Assembly: GCA_017533795.1 (NCBI GenBank)
Contig: JAFWIH010000005.1
Coordinates: 62,001-126,000, forward strand
Reading direction: 5' to 3'
Source: Clostridia bacterium
GTDB taxonomy: Bacteria; Bacillota; Clostridia; TANB77; CAG-508
Length of the DNA stretch: 64,000 bases
Of this stretch, positions 37,586 to 46,550 are shown in pieces. The translations under genes and the position numbers were made by a program. Under the pieces are notes generated by a model, which saw nothing but the letters and a program-made list of their open reading frames with translations, ran no database searches and had not been told where the DNA came from. Every line of letters begins with the position of its first letter. Positions within the stretch are counted from its first letter, which is position 1.

Positions 37586-38065
37586 ATAAAGAATAAGTTT
37601 AAAATCATTATTTCAATAATTTTTTTCATTATATTATTTATTTCAGGATATGCATTTGCAAAATATGAAATATCAAAAGAATCAGCAAAGGCTTCCAAAG
37701 TAGCAATCCCAATTCTCGAAGTAGAAGGAACAGAGACTAGCAAGATTAGTGCAATAAATAATATAGGATATTATGATTTCTATGTAAAAAATTTTAATGA
37801 AAATAAGATAAGTGATGTTTCACAAAATTATAATATAGAAATTGTTGCTAATACGGACAAAAGCATAGTTTTTGAATTATACAAAGGAGATGAAAAAGTA
37901 AATTTAGAGAAGAATAAAACAGAAAATTTTTATATACAAGGTGCAAAACAGGAAAAACATTCATATAGACTCAAAGTAATGTACGATAAATCAAAAAATA
38001 AAACAGAAGAAGATATTCTAGATGATGTTCAGATAAAAGTGCACTCGGAACAATCTCGTATATAA
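37586..38065 (+). CDS. Secreted protein with apparent ATA start codon
   Basis: 159 codons are open from 37586 to the TAA at 38063. No in-frame ATG, GTG or TTG exists between the upstream stop (37559) and a point inside the signal peptide. The natural start is ATA at 37586, six bases after GTGAG. The product has a basic start, a hydrophobic signal (IIISIIFFIILFISGYAFA) and then KYEISKES, the same A-K-Y junction as its neighbours. The mature part is beta-rich. The gene fits between its neighbours with 15 bp to the next start. It is either an ATA-initiated gene or one whose ATG mutated. Confidence 0.65.
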   Translation: MKNKFKIIISIIFFIILFISGYAFAKYEISKESAKASKVAIPILEVEGTETSKISAINNIGYYDFYVKNFNENKISDVSQNYNIEIVANTDKSIVFELYKGDEKVNLEKNKTENFYIQGAKQEKHSYRLKVMYDKSKNKTEEDILDDVQIKVHSEQSRI

Positions 38066-38079
38066 GGATGGTATAAATT

Positions 38080-38619
38080 ATGAAAGAAAAAATAAAAAAT
38101 CTTATTATACTTTTAATCATTATAACAATTCTATGTACCATCAAATATACTAAATTTATAAATATGATAAGTATTGATAACTTAATAATTTTTAACTTAT
38201 TTGAAAAAGACAATAATAAAATAATATTTAATTTAAATTCTAATACCAACCAGGTAAAATCAGTAAATCTTTTTAATTCTGAAAGTTTTTCAAATCAAAA
38301 AATAGCACCGGGAACAAAAGGTAAATTTGAAATATTATTAAAAACTCAAAATAATGTTAAATATCAAATAAAATTTGATGACAAAAGTGAAAAACCTAAA
38401 AATCTAGTATTTAATATAAAGGATAATTACAATAAATATAGTTCATTACAAGAACTTGAAAAGTATTTACAAGGGTCAATAAATTCTAAAGACAAAGTTA
38501 ATATAGTAATTGAATGGTCTTGGGAATATGAAACAGACAATAATAACAATATACAAGACACAATAGATGGCAAAAATATAGAAAAATATATGTTTGATAT
38601 AAAGGTAAGGAGTTATTAG
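38080..38619 (+). CDS. Membrane-anchored paralogue of the 36936 secreted protein
   Basis: 179 aa. N-terminal hydrophobic segment (about 6-25), then the same domain as the 36936 product: QKIAPGTKGKFEILLKT, KSEKPKNLVFNI, YSSLQELEKYLQGSI, WSWEYET, IDGK and YMFDIKV align in order. Here the signal region lacks a clear cleavage site, so it may stay in the membrane. AAGGATGG precedes the ATG. Role unknown; likely co-assembles with the neighbours. Confidence 0.7.
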   Translation: MKEKIKNLIILLIIITILCTIKYTKFINMISIDNLIIFNLFEKDNNKIIFNLNSNTNQVKSVNLFNSESFSNQKIAPGTKGKFEILLKTQNNVKYQIKFDDKSEKPKNLVFNIKDNYNKYSSLQELEKYLQGSINSKDKVNIVIEWSWEYETDNNNNIQDTIDGKNIEKYMFDIKVRSY

Positions 38620-38633
38620 GTAAGGAGGTGTAT

Positions 38634-40226
38634 ATGAAAAGAATAAGTAAATTTATAATTTTTTTTAGCTTTGTGACAATTATCTTTTTTATTACATCAA
38701 TCTCATATGCAAAATATGTAATAGACTATAACATTATAGCAGCAAAGTTAAATATAGATAGAACAAAACCTATTGGAGTTGCAAATTATTCTACAAAAGA
38801 TCCAACAAGAGAGAACGTAACTGTTACAATAAATATAAATGAACCTATAAATGAGGTTGAAGGCTGGGCTTTATCTGAGGATAAGTGTAAATTAGTAAAA
38901 ACATTTGAAAATAATGAAATAACAAATGTTGATATAACAGATTTATCTGGTAATAAAAATAGTATTGAAGTAAAAGTTGACAATATTGATAGAGAAGCTC
39001 CAATGATTAATCTAATAGATATTAGAAATACAAATATAAATTATGAAAACTATGCTAATAAAACTCATAAAATATTTGCCACAATAGAAATAAAAGACAT
39101 GCAATTAAAAAATATTGCAGCAGATACTCATATATCTGTTATAGTGGGTGAAGAAAAGAGTAATTGTAAGCAAACAATCTCAAAAATTCAGCAATCAGAT
39201 ACAAGCATAATATTAGAATTAGAGCTTACTGGTATAGAAGGCAATGGCGATTTACAAGTAATTATACCAGATGGATTTGCTATAGACAGTGCAGGCAATT
39301 TCTCAAAACAGAAAAAAATTGACTTTACAATAAAAATTGATAACGAAAAACCAAAAGGAGATTATTCACAGATATCATTAGAAAGTGGAAAGATAGAAGC
39401 AAAAATAAAAACAAATGAGGAAATAAGAAATATTGAAAACTGGGAAAATTATAATAACAATACTTTTAAAAAGGTGTTTCCAGCAAATGTATCTTATATA
39501 ATAGAGATTCTAGACTATGCGCAAAATAAATCTGAAGTAGAAGTTCATGTAACTAATGCGACTTATATTATCCTTACATATGCTGCACATAATTCTAATA
39601 TTGGATGGACATATGGCCTAGGTAATTATGATATAGCTGGTAAAAAGGCAATAGAAGCAAACCCTATATTAAAAATTGAAGCACTTGCTTTTAAAGTTAC
39701 AGGCAAATGCGATACTGATTTTGTTAAGTTCAGGGGATATGTTAATAGTTACTGGAATAATACATCAGAATTTGGAAAGTGCAGAAATACGGGTTATAAA
39801 TACAAATTAAGAGAAGCTCCTGAAGAATTAAATTCTTCATACTATACAATGAGTTCGCAGTCTCTATCCACTATTAATAATGAAAAATATGTTCAATTTG
39901 GTGGAGCAGGAATAAACATGGTTGGAAATACAGATTATGAAGGAAAGAATCCTATTTCATTTGATGCAATATACAATCAAAATCCATTTCCATATGGTAT
40001 TTCTAGTATAGAAATAGCTTTAAAAAATTATACAGAGCTTTCTGTTGTATACCAAATTTTAGTATATGGAAAAGGATGGATAAAAACTTGTACAAATGGT
40101 GAGATAGCATCAGTAGGAAGCAAACAACCTATGTCAGCTATAAGGGCAGCTATTATCCCTAAATCTGAAACTAAAAAACTGGTTGAACTATGGGATAAAG
40201 ATATAGGAACATATAATGTAAATTAA
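38634..40226 (+). CDS. Large secreted protein with Ig-like and ChW-like repeats
   Basis: 530 aa from ATG 38634 (AAGGAGG 5 bases upstream). Signal peptide ending near SISYAKY. Two bacterial Ig-like modules follow (around 35-120 and 240-305; both contain a sentence like VEGWALSEDKCKLVKTF and IENWENYNNNTFKKVF). The C-terminal half resembles clostridial hydrophobic-W repeats (AAHNSNIGWTYGLG and YGKGWIKTCTNG, each followed by an I-E-A or I-R-A segment). Such modules mediate surface display and binding. It closes the first block of the island. No sorting motif is visible. Confidence 0.6.
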   Translation: MKRISKFIIFFSFVTIIFFITSISYAKYVIDYNIIAAKLNIDRTKPIGVANYSTKDPTRENVTVTININEPINEVEGWALSEDKCKLVKTFENNEITNVDITDLSGNKNSIEVKVDNIDREAPMINLIDIRNTNINYENYANKTHKIFATIEIKDMQLKNIAADTHISVIVGEEKSNCKQTISKIQQSDTSIILELELTGIEGNGDLQVIIPDGFAIDSAGNFSKQKKIDFTIKIDNEKPKGDYSQISLESGKIEAKIKTNEEIRNIENWENYNNNTFKKVFPANVSYIIEILDYAQNKSEVEVHVTNATYIILTYAAHNSNIGWTYGLGNYDIAGKKAIEANPILKIEALAFKVTGKCDTDFVKFRGYVNSYWNNTSEFGKCRNTGYKYKLREAPEELNSSYYTMSSQSLSTINNEKYVQFGGAGINMVGNTDYEGKNPISFDAIYNQNPFPYGISSIEIALKNYTELSVVYQILVYGKGWIKTCTNGEIASVGSKQPMSAIRAAIIPKSETKKLVELWDKDIGTYNVN

Positions 40227-40287
40227 GAATGTATAACGATGTTTTTTTGGGGAAAAATTTAAATATAAATTTTTCGGGAGTGATACT

Positions 40288-40629
40288 ATGGAAAAAAATA
40301 ATTTAAAAAACATTGTAGTGTTAAAAAACTTGCCATCAAATATTGTAGATGAGGCTATTGTGATTTTAAAGTCAAATAAAAAAATCAAAAAATTAGAGAT
40401 TTTTGATAAAAAAAGTAATTCTAAAGATTTAAATCCAGAGATAAAAAATAATATACATGTTATAAATGAAGCTGAAATGCTAGTTAATAATTATATTTCT
40501 ACAATTGAAAAAGATGAAACTAAAGAAAAATATAATTATAAAATGAAAGAAAAATATAATAGATTAAAAAAGTATACTATACTTTCAGGGATAATGCTTA
40601 TAATGAGTTTAGTTTTGCACTTTATTTAA
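40288..40629 (+). CDS. Small tail-anchored membrane protein, unknown
   Basis: 113 aa. A charged N-terminal domain with NLKNIVVLKNLPSNIVDEAI and a single C-terminal membrane segment (about 95-113). The ribosome site is CGGGAG. I do not recognise the family. It lies just upstream of the SpoIVFA/SpoIVFB-type pair, so a sporulation link is possible but only by position. Confidence 0.6.
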   Translation: MEKNNLKNIVVLKNLPSNIVDEAIVILKSNKKIKKLEIFDKKSNSKDLNPEIKNNIHVINEAEMLVNNYISTIEKDETKEKYNYKMKEKYNRLKKYTILSGIMLIMSLVLHFI

Positions 40630-40649
40630 AAACATTTTAACATATTTAA

Positions 40650-40678
40650 ACATAAAAATATTTCTTTATCATATACAT
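40650..40678 (+). promoter_or_regulatory. Possible sigma-E-type promoter before the SpoIVF pair
   Basis: ACATA (40650) and CATATACAT (40670-40678), 15 bases apart, loosely fit the mother-cell sigma-E pattern, which would suit spoIVFA/spoIVFB. The match is weak in AT-rich DNA. Confidence 0.3.
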
Positions 40679-40710
40679 TAAAGGAATAGCACAAAGGAAG
40701 AGGTGTTTTT

Positions 40711-41562
40711 ATGGAAAGAGTAATGTCTACAGAGGACAAAATTAGAAGAGCAGAAGAAATATATAATAGGAGAAGAACAAATCAATTAAAAACAAGAACA
40801 ACAAAGGTAAATATTAACAATAATAAGGACATTAAACTTTTAAAAAAAATGATTATACAAATTATAGTTTGCTTATCTATATATAGTTTGTTTTATTTAG
40901 TAAAAAATAATAATTATGTATTTTCTGAAGATTTTATAAATAAAGCTAAAGAAGTATTATCCTATGATGTGAATGTTCAAGAAATATATTCTAATGTAAT
41001 ACAACAATTTAATAAAAAAGAGGGAAAAGAACAGTTAGATATTAATACAGAAGAACAGACAGAAAATAACGGAATAGGAGGACCAGAAGAAGACAAAGAA
41101 CAAAATGAAGAAGAAAATACCAAACCTAAAAGTGAACAAACCCAAATGGAACAGGATGCTATAGATATAAAAAATACTATTAGTTTTATAAATCCTATTG
41201 AAGGTGTAATAACATCAAAATTTGGCTGGAGAACACCTACTACAAGTACAGTACCAAAGTATCATACAGGATTAGATATTGCAAATTCTAGTGGAACTAT
41301 AATTTGCTCAGCAACAGATGGAGATGTTGTTTTAGTATCTTCAAAGGGTGATTATGGAAATCATTTAAAAGTAAAAATTAATGATGTAACTATAATATAT
41401 GCCCATTGCAAGAATATTTATGTGAATCAGAATGAACATGTATCACAAGGACAAAAAATAGCAGAAGTAGGGTCAACAGGTAATTCTACTGGTCCACATC
41501 TTCATTTTGAAATAAGAAAAGAAGATAGGTTGGTGGATCCACTACTAATATTAAATATGTAA
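40711..41562 (+). CDS. M23-domain membrane protein, SpoIVFA-like
   Basis: 283 aa. Cytoplasmic tail, one membrane segment (about 46-64), an acidic linker and a C-terminal LytM/M23 domain. The zinc residues appear intact: H185xxxD189 and H263xH265, with H232. In Bacillus the SpoIVFA protein, membrane-anchored with an M23-like domain, inhibits the SpoIVFB protease. The M50 gene that follows 13 bp later makes that the best reading. An active M23 peptidase such as a SpoIIQ-type protein is an alternative, since the catalytic set is not degenerate. Confidence 0.75.
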   Translation: MERVMSTEDKIRRAEEIYNRRRTNQLKTRTTKVNINNNKDIKLLKKMIIQIIVCLSIYSLFYLVKNNNYVFSEDFINKAKEVLSYDVNVQEIYSNVIQQFNKKEGKEQLDINTEEQTENNGIGGPEEDKEQNEEENTKPKSEQTQMEQDAIDIKNTISFINPIEGVITSKFGWRTPTTSTVPKYHTGLDIANSSGTIICSATDGDVVLVSSKGDYGNHLKVKINDVTIIYAHCKNIYVNQNEHVSQGQKIAEVGSTGNSTGPHLHFEIRKEDRLVDPLLILNM

Positions 41563-41575
41563 AAGGACTTTTATT

Positions 41576-42203
41576 ATGAAGTTTAGAATAGATTTAAAAA
41601 TTTTTGCTTTTTTAGTATTATTTTATTTTACAAGACAAATAGAAGTTTATAGTACAATGATGCTTTTTTGCATAGTGCATGAATTTGGACATCTTGTTTC
41701 ACGGAATGTTATTAAAAATGAAACCATTGAAACTTGAAATTATTCCTTTTGGTTTTAGTGTTACATTTAAATCTAAGATTTATAACAAAAAAATTCTTAA
41801 AGGCAGTTTATTGGATGTGAAAAAAATTATTGTAGCAGCATGTGGTCCATTAATGAATTTATTAATAATATTTTTTAGTATTTTTAGTAAATATGAATAT
41901 TTAAAAAAAGATATAATCATTTTTTCAAATTTATTAATTTTAATGTTTAACCTTTTACCCATATATCCTTTAGATGGTGGTAGAATAATAAAAAGTATAA
42001 TACATATTTTTCTTGGGAGAAAAACTGCAATCATAGTGACAAATAAAATTGAAAATTGTTTAATAATAATAATTACAATAATAGGTAGTATAGCTATTTT
42101 TTATTTTGAAAATATCTCTATTTTTCTAATTATAATTTACCTGTGGTTACTTGTAATTCAAGAAAACAAAAGATACAAAATAATTAAAAATGCATATACT
42201 TAA
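41576..42203 (+). CDS. spoIVFB: SpoIVFB-type M50 intramembrane protease with a +1 shift at CGG
   Basis: ATG 41576 (AAAAGGA upstream) opens a frame with H35-E-F-G-H39, the M50 zinc motif, that ends at a stop 54 codons in. Skipping the C of the CGG codon at 41702 joins it to the frame carrying MLLKMKPLKLEIIPFGF and NLLPIYPLDGGRI, the second metal-binding motif. The joined protein is 208 aa (628 nt minus 1), a complete M50 protease with several membrane spans. SpoIVFB cleaves pro-sigma-K in sporulation. Neither half alone is active, so shift, mutation or assembly error must be resolved. Confidence 0.8.
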
Positions 42204-42223
42204 TAAGGTGGTGTAATTTATGA

Positions 42224-42793
42224 ATGATTAAACCTATAACAAAAATATTATACATATTAATAATTACAATTATAATATTAATTATTTTTACAATAAAAAC
42301 AGCATGGGAAAGTCATAGTAAAATAAACTTAAATGTAAGTTTTATTTCATCAATAAATGAAGAGAAAACAAATCTAACTAACAATGAAAAAAAAATAGAT
42401 AATAATTGGGTAGTTAAAATTCCAGAAATTGATTTATATGCACAAATTAAAGAGGGAACAACAAAAGATGTAATGAATAAATATGTTGGTCATTTTGATG
42501 AAACTCAATTAGAATATGGTAATGTTGGACTAGCTGCACATAATAGAGGATACCCTGTAAACTATTTTGAAAACTTAAAACAATTAAAAGTTGGAAGTGA
42601 AATTATATATATACATGAAGATTTTGAAATGACATATGTTGTAGAAAAGATAGAAGTAATAGAAAATACAAATTGGGAATATTTACAAAACACAGAAGAT
42701 AATCGAATAACATTAATAACATGTGTAGAAAATGAACCAAAATACAGAAGATGTATACAAGGAGTAGAAAAAATAGAAAGTGAGGAATATTAA
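42224..42793 (+). CDS. Sortase (second)
   Basis: 189 aa. N-terminal anchor (about 7-26), then a compact sortase domain with H106 (GLAAHNRGYPVNYF), C167 (LITCVEN) and R175/R176. It is shorter than the 23071 sortase. The ribosome site AAGGTGG fits better with an ATG at 42220 that stops after three codons (ATG AAT GAT TAA), overlapping this start. It precedes a protein with LPVTG, its likely substrate. Confidence 0.88.
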   Translation: MIKPITKILYILIITIIILIIFTIKTAWESHSKINLNVSFISSINEEKTNLTNNEKKIDNNWVVKIPEIDLYAQIKEGTTKDVMNKYVGHFDETQLEYGNVGLAAHNRGYPVNYFENLKQLKVGSEIIYIHEDFEMTYVVEKIEVIENTNWEYLQNTEDNRITLITCVENEPKYRRCIQGVEKIESEEY

Positions 42794-42794
42794 T

Positions 42795-43805
42795 TTGAAT
42801 ATAAAACATAAAATAATAACAGTTATAGTAATAATAGTTGCAGCGTTGTCAACAAATTTTAAAATACTTATAAATAGTGTTAAAGCTGCAAATTTAAACG
42901 AAATTTCACAAATTGAATTGCATTCAAAAGGATTATGTGGCCAATTATTAAAATATAAAGGAGTAATTGTAAAAACTACATATGTTGAATATACCTATAA
43001 TGGTAATAATTATCCAGCATATTGTTTAGATAAAACTCTACCTGGAATAACAGAAGAATTAGTTTATTCAGTTGGAACAAATAAGAAAGTAGAAGATATA
43101 GGATTATGGAGGACCATAATAAATGGATATCCATATAAAAGCATATCTGAACTAGGTGTTGCAAATGAAGATGAAGCATTTACAGCAACAAAACATGCAA
43201 TTTATTGTTATTTATTTGAAAATAATCCAAGTGATTATGAAGCTATAGGAGAAGCTGGACAAAGAACCTTAAATGCCTTAAATAAAATTGTATCAGATGC
43301 TGAAAATTCAAAGGAGACACAAGCAGTGAACACAGCTGCAGTAAAATCTGAAAATGAGGAGTGGATAGAGGATGAAGAAAACTCAAAATATGTGTATAAG
43401 ACATATTCTGTAAGCTCTGCTGTAAGTTACCTATCATATGAAATTCAATTTGAGGACATGCCTCAGGGAAGTAAAATAACCAATATAAACGGTACTGAAA
43501 CAAATAGGTTTTCAGAAGGAGAAAAGTTTAGAATTATGCTTCTAAAAGAGAGTTTAAACGATGATGGCGAAATCACCTTGAATATGAAAACTGCAGTAAA
43601 AACAAAACCTGTAATTTATGGCGCATCACCAAACAGCTCATGGCAAAATTATGCATTAACTGGATATATGTATGAAGATGAATCAATAAAGTTTAGTGAT
43701 AAATACTATAAAATAGAAAAACCAAGGATTCCAAAAAAACCTGTTATTCCTGAAAAAGAAGAGAAAAAAAATTACGAAAGAATATTGCCGGTTACAGGTA
43801 TGTAA
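42795..43805 (+). CDS. Secreted thioester-domain-like surface protein ending in LPVTG
   Basis: 336 aa from TTG 42795 (GAGGA 8 bases before). Signal peptide ends near VKAANL. The first domain resembles the thioester domain of Gram-positive adhesins: the cysteine motif is YPAYC77LD and the partner helix AFTATK133HAIYCYL, where the usual Gln is Lys. A second beta-rich domain follows. The protein stops right after ILPVTGM, with no hydrophobic segment or basic tail behind the sortase-like motif. The sortase gene directly upstream supports surface linkage. Confidence 0.7.
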   Translation: MNIKHKIITVIVIIVAALSTNFKILINSVKAANLNEISQIELHSKGLCGQLLKYKGVIVKTTYVEYTYNGNNYPAYCLDKTLPGITEELVYSVGTNKKVEDIGLWRTIINGYPYKSISELGVANEDEAFTATKHAIYCYLFENNPSDYEAIGEAGQRTLNALNKIVSDAENSKETQAVNTAAVKSENEEWIEDEENSKYVYKTYSVSSAVSYLSYEIQFEDMPQGSKITNINGTETNRFSEGEKFRIMLLKESLNDDGEITLNMKTAVKTKPVIYGASPNSSWQNYALTGYMYEDESIKFSDKYYKIEKPRIPKKPVIPEKEEKKNYERILPVTGM

Positions 43806-43898
43806 TATAAAAAACTGTCATCATTACATTGACATTAATAATCCTAAAATATATAATACTATTATAAATTTAAACAAGCAAAGGAAGAAGGAAAAACT

Positions 43899-45632
43899 AT
43901 GAAAAAAAAATTAGTATTTTTAATAGTATTAATAATAATTATTATTATAGGAATAATTACAGGATTTATTATTACAAATAGAATAAATAAAGTAAAAAGA
44001 AGTTATGAAATAGAACAAGTGTCAGAATATAAGTATTTTGTAATGAAAGAAAATGAAAAATTTGGTGTAATAGACAAAAGTGGAAAAACCATAATAGATG
44101 CATTATATGATAAAGTAGAAATACCTAATCCATCTAAGGATGTTTTTATTTGCTACAAAAATGAAAAGGGAACGGCAATGAACACAAATAACCAACAACT
44201 ATTTGCAGAGTATAATTCTATTTCAGCCATAGATTTAAAAAATGTTGTTACTGATTTGCCATATGAAAAAAGTGTTTTAAAATCTGAAAAAAATGGGAAA
44301 TATGGGTTAATAGATTTTTCTGGTAAAGAAATAGTTGATACTGAATATGATAGTATAGAAGGACTATCTGGTATAGAGGGTGAATTACAAGTACAAAAAA
44401 ACGAAAAAATAGGTATTATAAACATAAAGGGAACTGTATTAGTAAAGCCAGAATTTGATACAATTACTAGTGACAATTATTATAATGAAGATGGTAAACA
44501 TGGATATATAGCTGGACAAAAAAATGAAGAAGGATATAACTATTGTTACATAAACTATAAAGGCAAGACTATAATTAAACCAGAATACAATGATATACAA
44601 AGGGTAACAGATATATCAACTGAAGATGGAATATATTTAATAGTTGCAAAGAATGGACAATATGGAGTAATAAAAAATAAAAAAAATATTATAAATAATG
44701 AGTTTCAAGCAATAGAGTATGATAAAACCAATAAAGTATTTATAATGCAAAAGGGGAAAAGCTATGGTGTGTCAGACCAAACAGGTAAGATATTAATTCC
44801 TATAGAAAATACTAGTGTACAAGCCAAAGGTGAATATATCTATGTAGAAAAAAACAACATAAGAGAAGTGTATGACTCTATGGGAAATAAAGTTAATGTT
44901 GAATTTAACAAAACTATTATGCCAACTGTAAATGAAAACTATAAAATAACAATTAATTCAGAAGAAAATAGTAATTTCTATGGGGTAATAAATAGTAATA
45001 GAAAGCAGATTATAAAATCAGAATATTTGTATATAGAGTATGCTTTTAATGATTATTTTATAGCATGTGCACAAAATGGAAAATTGGGAGTATTAAATAG
45101 TAATGGAGACACTGTAATTGAATTTAAATATGATTTAGTACAAAAAATGCCAGGTAAGAATTACATACAAACGTTATATTCAGATACAAATACAACTGAA
45201 ATCTACTCAGAAAAAATGGAAAAAATATGTGAAATGAAGAATGCAACAATAGAAAACCAAGAAGACTACATTAAGATTTACTCAAATAACGAGTTAAAAT
45301 ATATAGATAATAATGGAACGTTTATAACAAGTTCAAAAATATTCCCAAATAATAAAATATATGCAGATTGCAAAGAAGGAAAATGGGGATATATAGATGA
45401 AAATGGAAAAACAATAAAAGATTACGAATTTGAATTTGCTACAGAAATAAACGAATGTGGATATGGAGCAATAAAAAAAGATGGAAAATGGGGAGCAATA
45501 GATTCAAGCGGAAAAATAATAGTTGAACCTAAATTTGAACTTAGTGAGAATTATGGAAAGGTAGACTTTATTGGAGAATATATTAAAAGTAATGGTGGAT
45601 TAGGCATAGAATATTATACTAAGAATATCTAA
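43899..45632 (+). CDS. WG-repeat protein with N-terminal membrane anchor
   Basis: 577 aa. Hydrophobic anchor about 4-27, then at least eight WG-type repeats of the form KYGLIDFSGKEIVDTEYD or KWGAIDSSGKIIVEPKF, which form a beta-structure exposed outside the cell. WG proteins often bind peptides or glycans, but no partner is known here. It ends the secreted-protein island and is followed by a strong terminator. Confidence 0.85.
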   Translation: MKKKLVFLIVLIIIIIIGIITGFIITNRINKVKRSYEIEQVSEYKYFVMKENEKFGVIDKSGKTIIDALYDKVEIPNPSKDVFICYKNEKGTAMNTNNQQLFAEYNSISAIDLKNVVTDLPYEKSVLKSEKNGKYGLIDFSGKEIVDTEYDSIEGLSGIEGELQVQKNEKIGIINIKGTVLVKPEFDTITSDNYYNEDGKHGYIAGQKNEEGYNYCYINYKGKTIIKPEYNDIQRVTDISTEDGIYLIVAKNGQYGVIKNKKNIINNEFQAIEYDKTNKVFIMQKGKSYGVSDQTGKILIPIENTSVQAKGEYIYVEKNNIREVYDSMGNKVNVEFNKTIMPTVNENYKITINSEENSNFYGVINSNRKQIIKSEYLYIEYAFNDYFIACAQNGKLGVLNSNGDTVIEFKYDLVQKMPGKNYIQTLYSDTNTTEIYSEKMEKICEMKNATIENQEDYIKIYSNNELKYIDNNGTFITSSKIFPNNKIYADCKEGKWGYIDENGKTIKDYEFEFATEINECGYGAIKKDGKWGAIDSSGKIIVEPKFELSENYGKVDFIGEYIKSNGGLGIEYYTKNI

Positions 45633-45640
45633 TAATCAAA

Positions 45641-45685
45641 AACAAATAAGTAATAATATTTTTTATTACTTATTTGTTTTTTTAA
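45641..45685 (+). terminator. Intrinsic terminator ending the secreted-protein island
   Basis: AACAAATAAGTAATAA (45641-45656) pairs perfectly with TTATTACTTATTTGTT (45663-45678), followed by a run of Ts. Confidence 0.92.
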
Positions 45686-45727
45686 TAATTTGGTATTTTT
45701 GGTAAATACTATATTTGGTGATGATTT

Positions 45728-46495
45728 ATGAAATTAGGATTAGCTTTATCTGGTGGAGGTATAAGAGGAATAGCACATGCAGGAGTCCTTAAAGCACTAG
45801 AAGACAATAACATAAAAATAGATGTAATTGGAGGAACTAGTGCAGGGGGTATAATTGCCGCACTGTATGCTATGGGATATTCTCCATATTATATTTATGT
45901 TTTATTTAAACGATATGCTAAAAAAATTACAGGAAACAAAATTGAAACAATTTTTAATCAAATAGCAGAAAATAAGGGCATAAAAAAAATAAAAGATATA
46001 AAAATGCCTATTGCAATTCCAACTGTTGATATTTCAGATACAAATAAATATATATTTACCAATAAAATTCCTAAAAAAAACAATGATAACTATATAGAAG
46101 ATATTAGCATAGGAAAAGCAATAAGAGCAACAAGCTGCTTTCCGGGTGTGTTTAGTCCAGTAACGTATAAAGGACATATGTTTTTAGATGGGGGAATTTT
46201 AGACAATGTTCCAGTTGAAGAAGTAAAAAAACAAGGAGCAAACAAAGTAATTGCAGTTAATTTTGCTGCAGATAAAATAGATGAAAAAAGCAAAATGATG
46301 GATATTATTATGAGAACGATAGACTGTATGGGAAACAAGATTTCTGAAAATAATATAAAATCAAGTGATTTTTTACTAACAGTACCAACAGATAAAACAG
46401 GACTTCTAGATGTAAGAAAATTAGATTCTTGTTATGAGTATGGATACAAGGCTGTAGTAGATAATTTGTCAGAAATAAAAAATATTTTACACTAA
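45728..46495 (+). CDS. Patatin-like phospholipase family protein
   Basis: 255 aa. Oxyanion loop GGGIRGIAHAG, nucleophile elbow GTSAGG and catalytic Asp in DGGILDNVP give the full Ser-Asp dyad. Members hydrolyse acyl groups of lipids; the substrate is unknown. Only a weak GGTGAT ribosome site. It stands alone before the desulfurase. Confidence 0.9.
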   Translation: MKLGLALSGGGIRGIAHAGVLKALEDNNIKIDVIGGTSAGGIIAALYAMGYSPYYIYVLFKRYAKKITGNKIETIFNQIAENKGIKKIKDIKMPIAIPTVDISDTNKYIFTNKIPKKNNDNYIEDISIGKAIRATSCFPGVFSPVTYKGHMFLDGGILDNVPVEEVKKQGANKVIAVNFAADKIDEKSKMMDIIMRTIDCMGNKISENNIKSSDFLLTVPTDKTGLLDVRKLDSCYEYGYKAVVDNLSEIKNILH

Positions 46496-46550
46496 CAAAA
46501 TGAAGTTAATTGAATACAATAATATATAACTTTGTGAAGGAGAGATCAAA

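Noticed and set aside
41679..42203. Independent short M50-like ORF
   Set aside because: It lacks HExxH, which lies in the upstream frame; it is the second part of spoIVFB.
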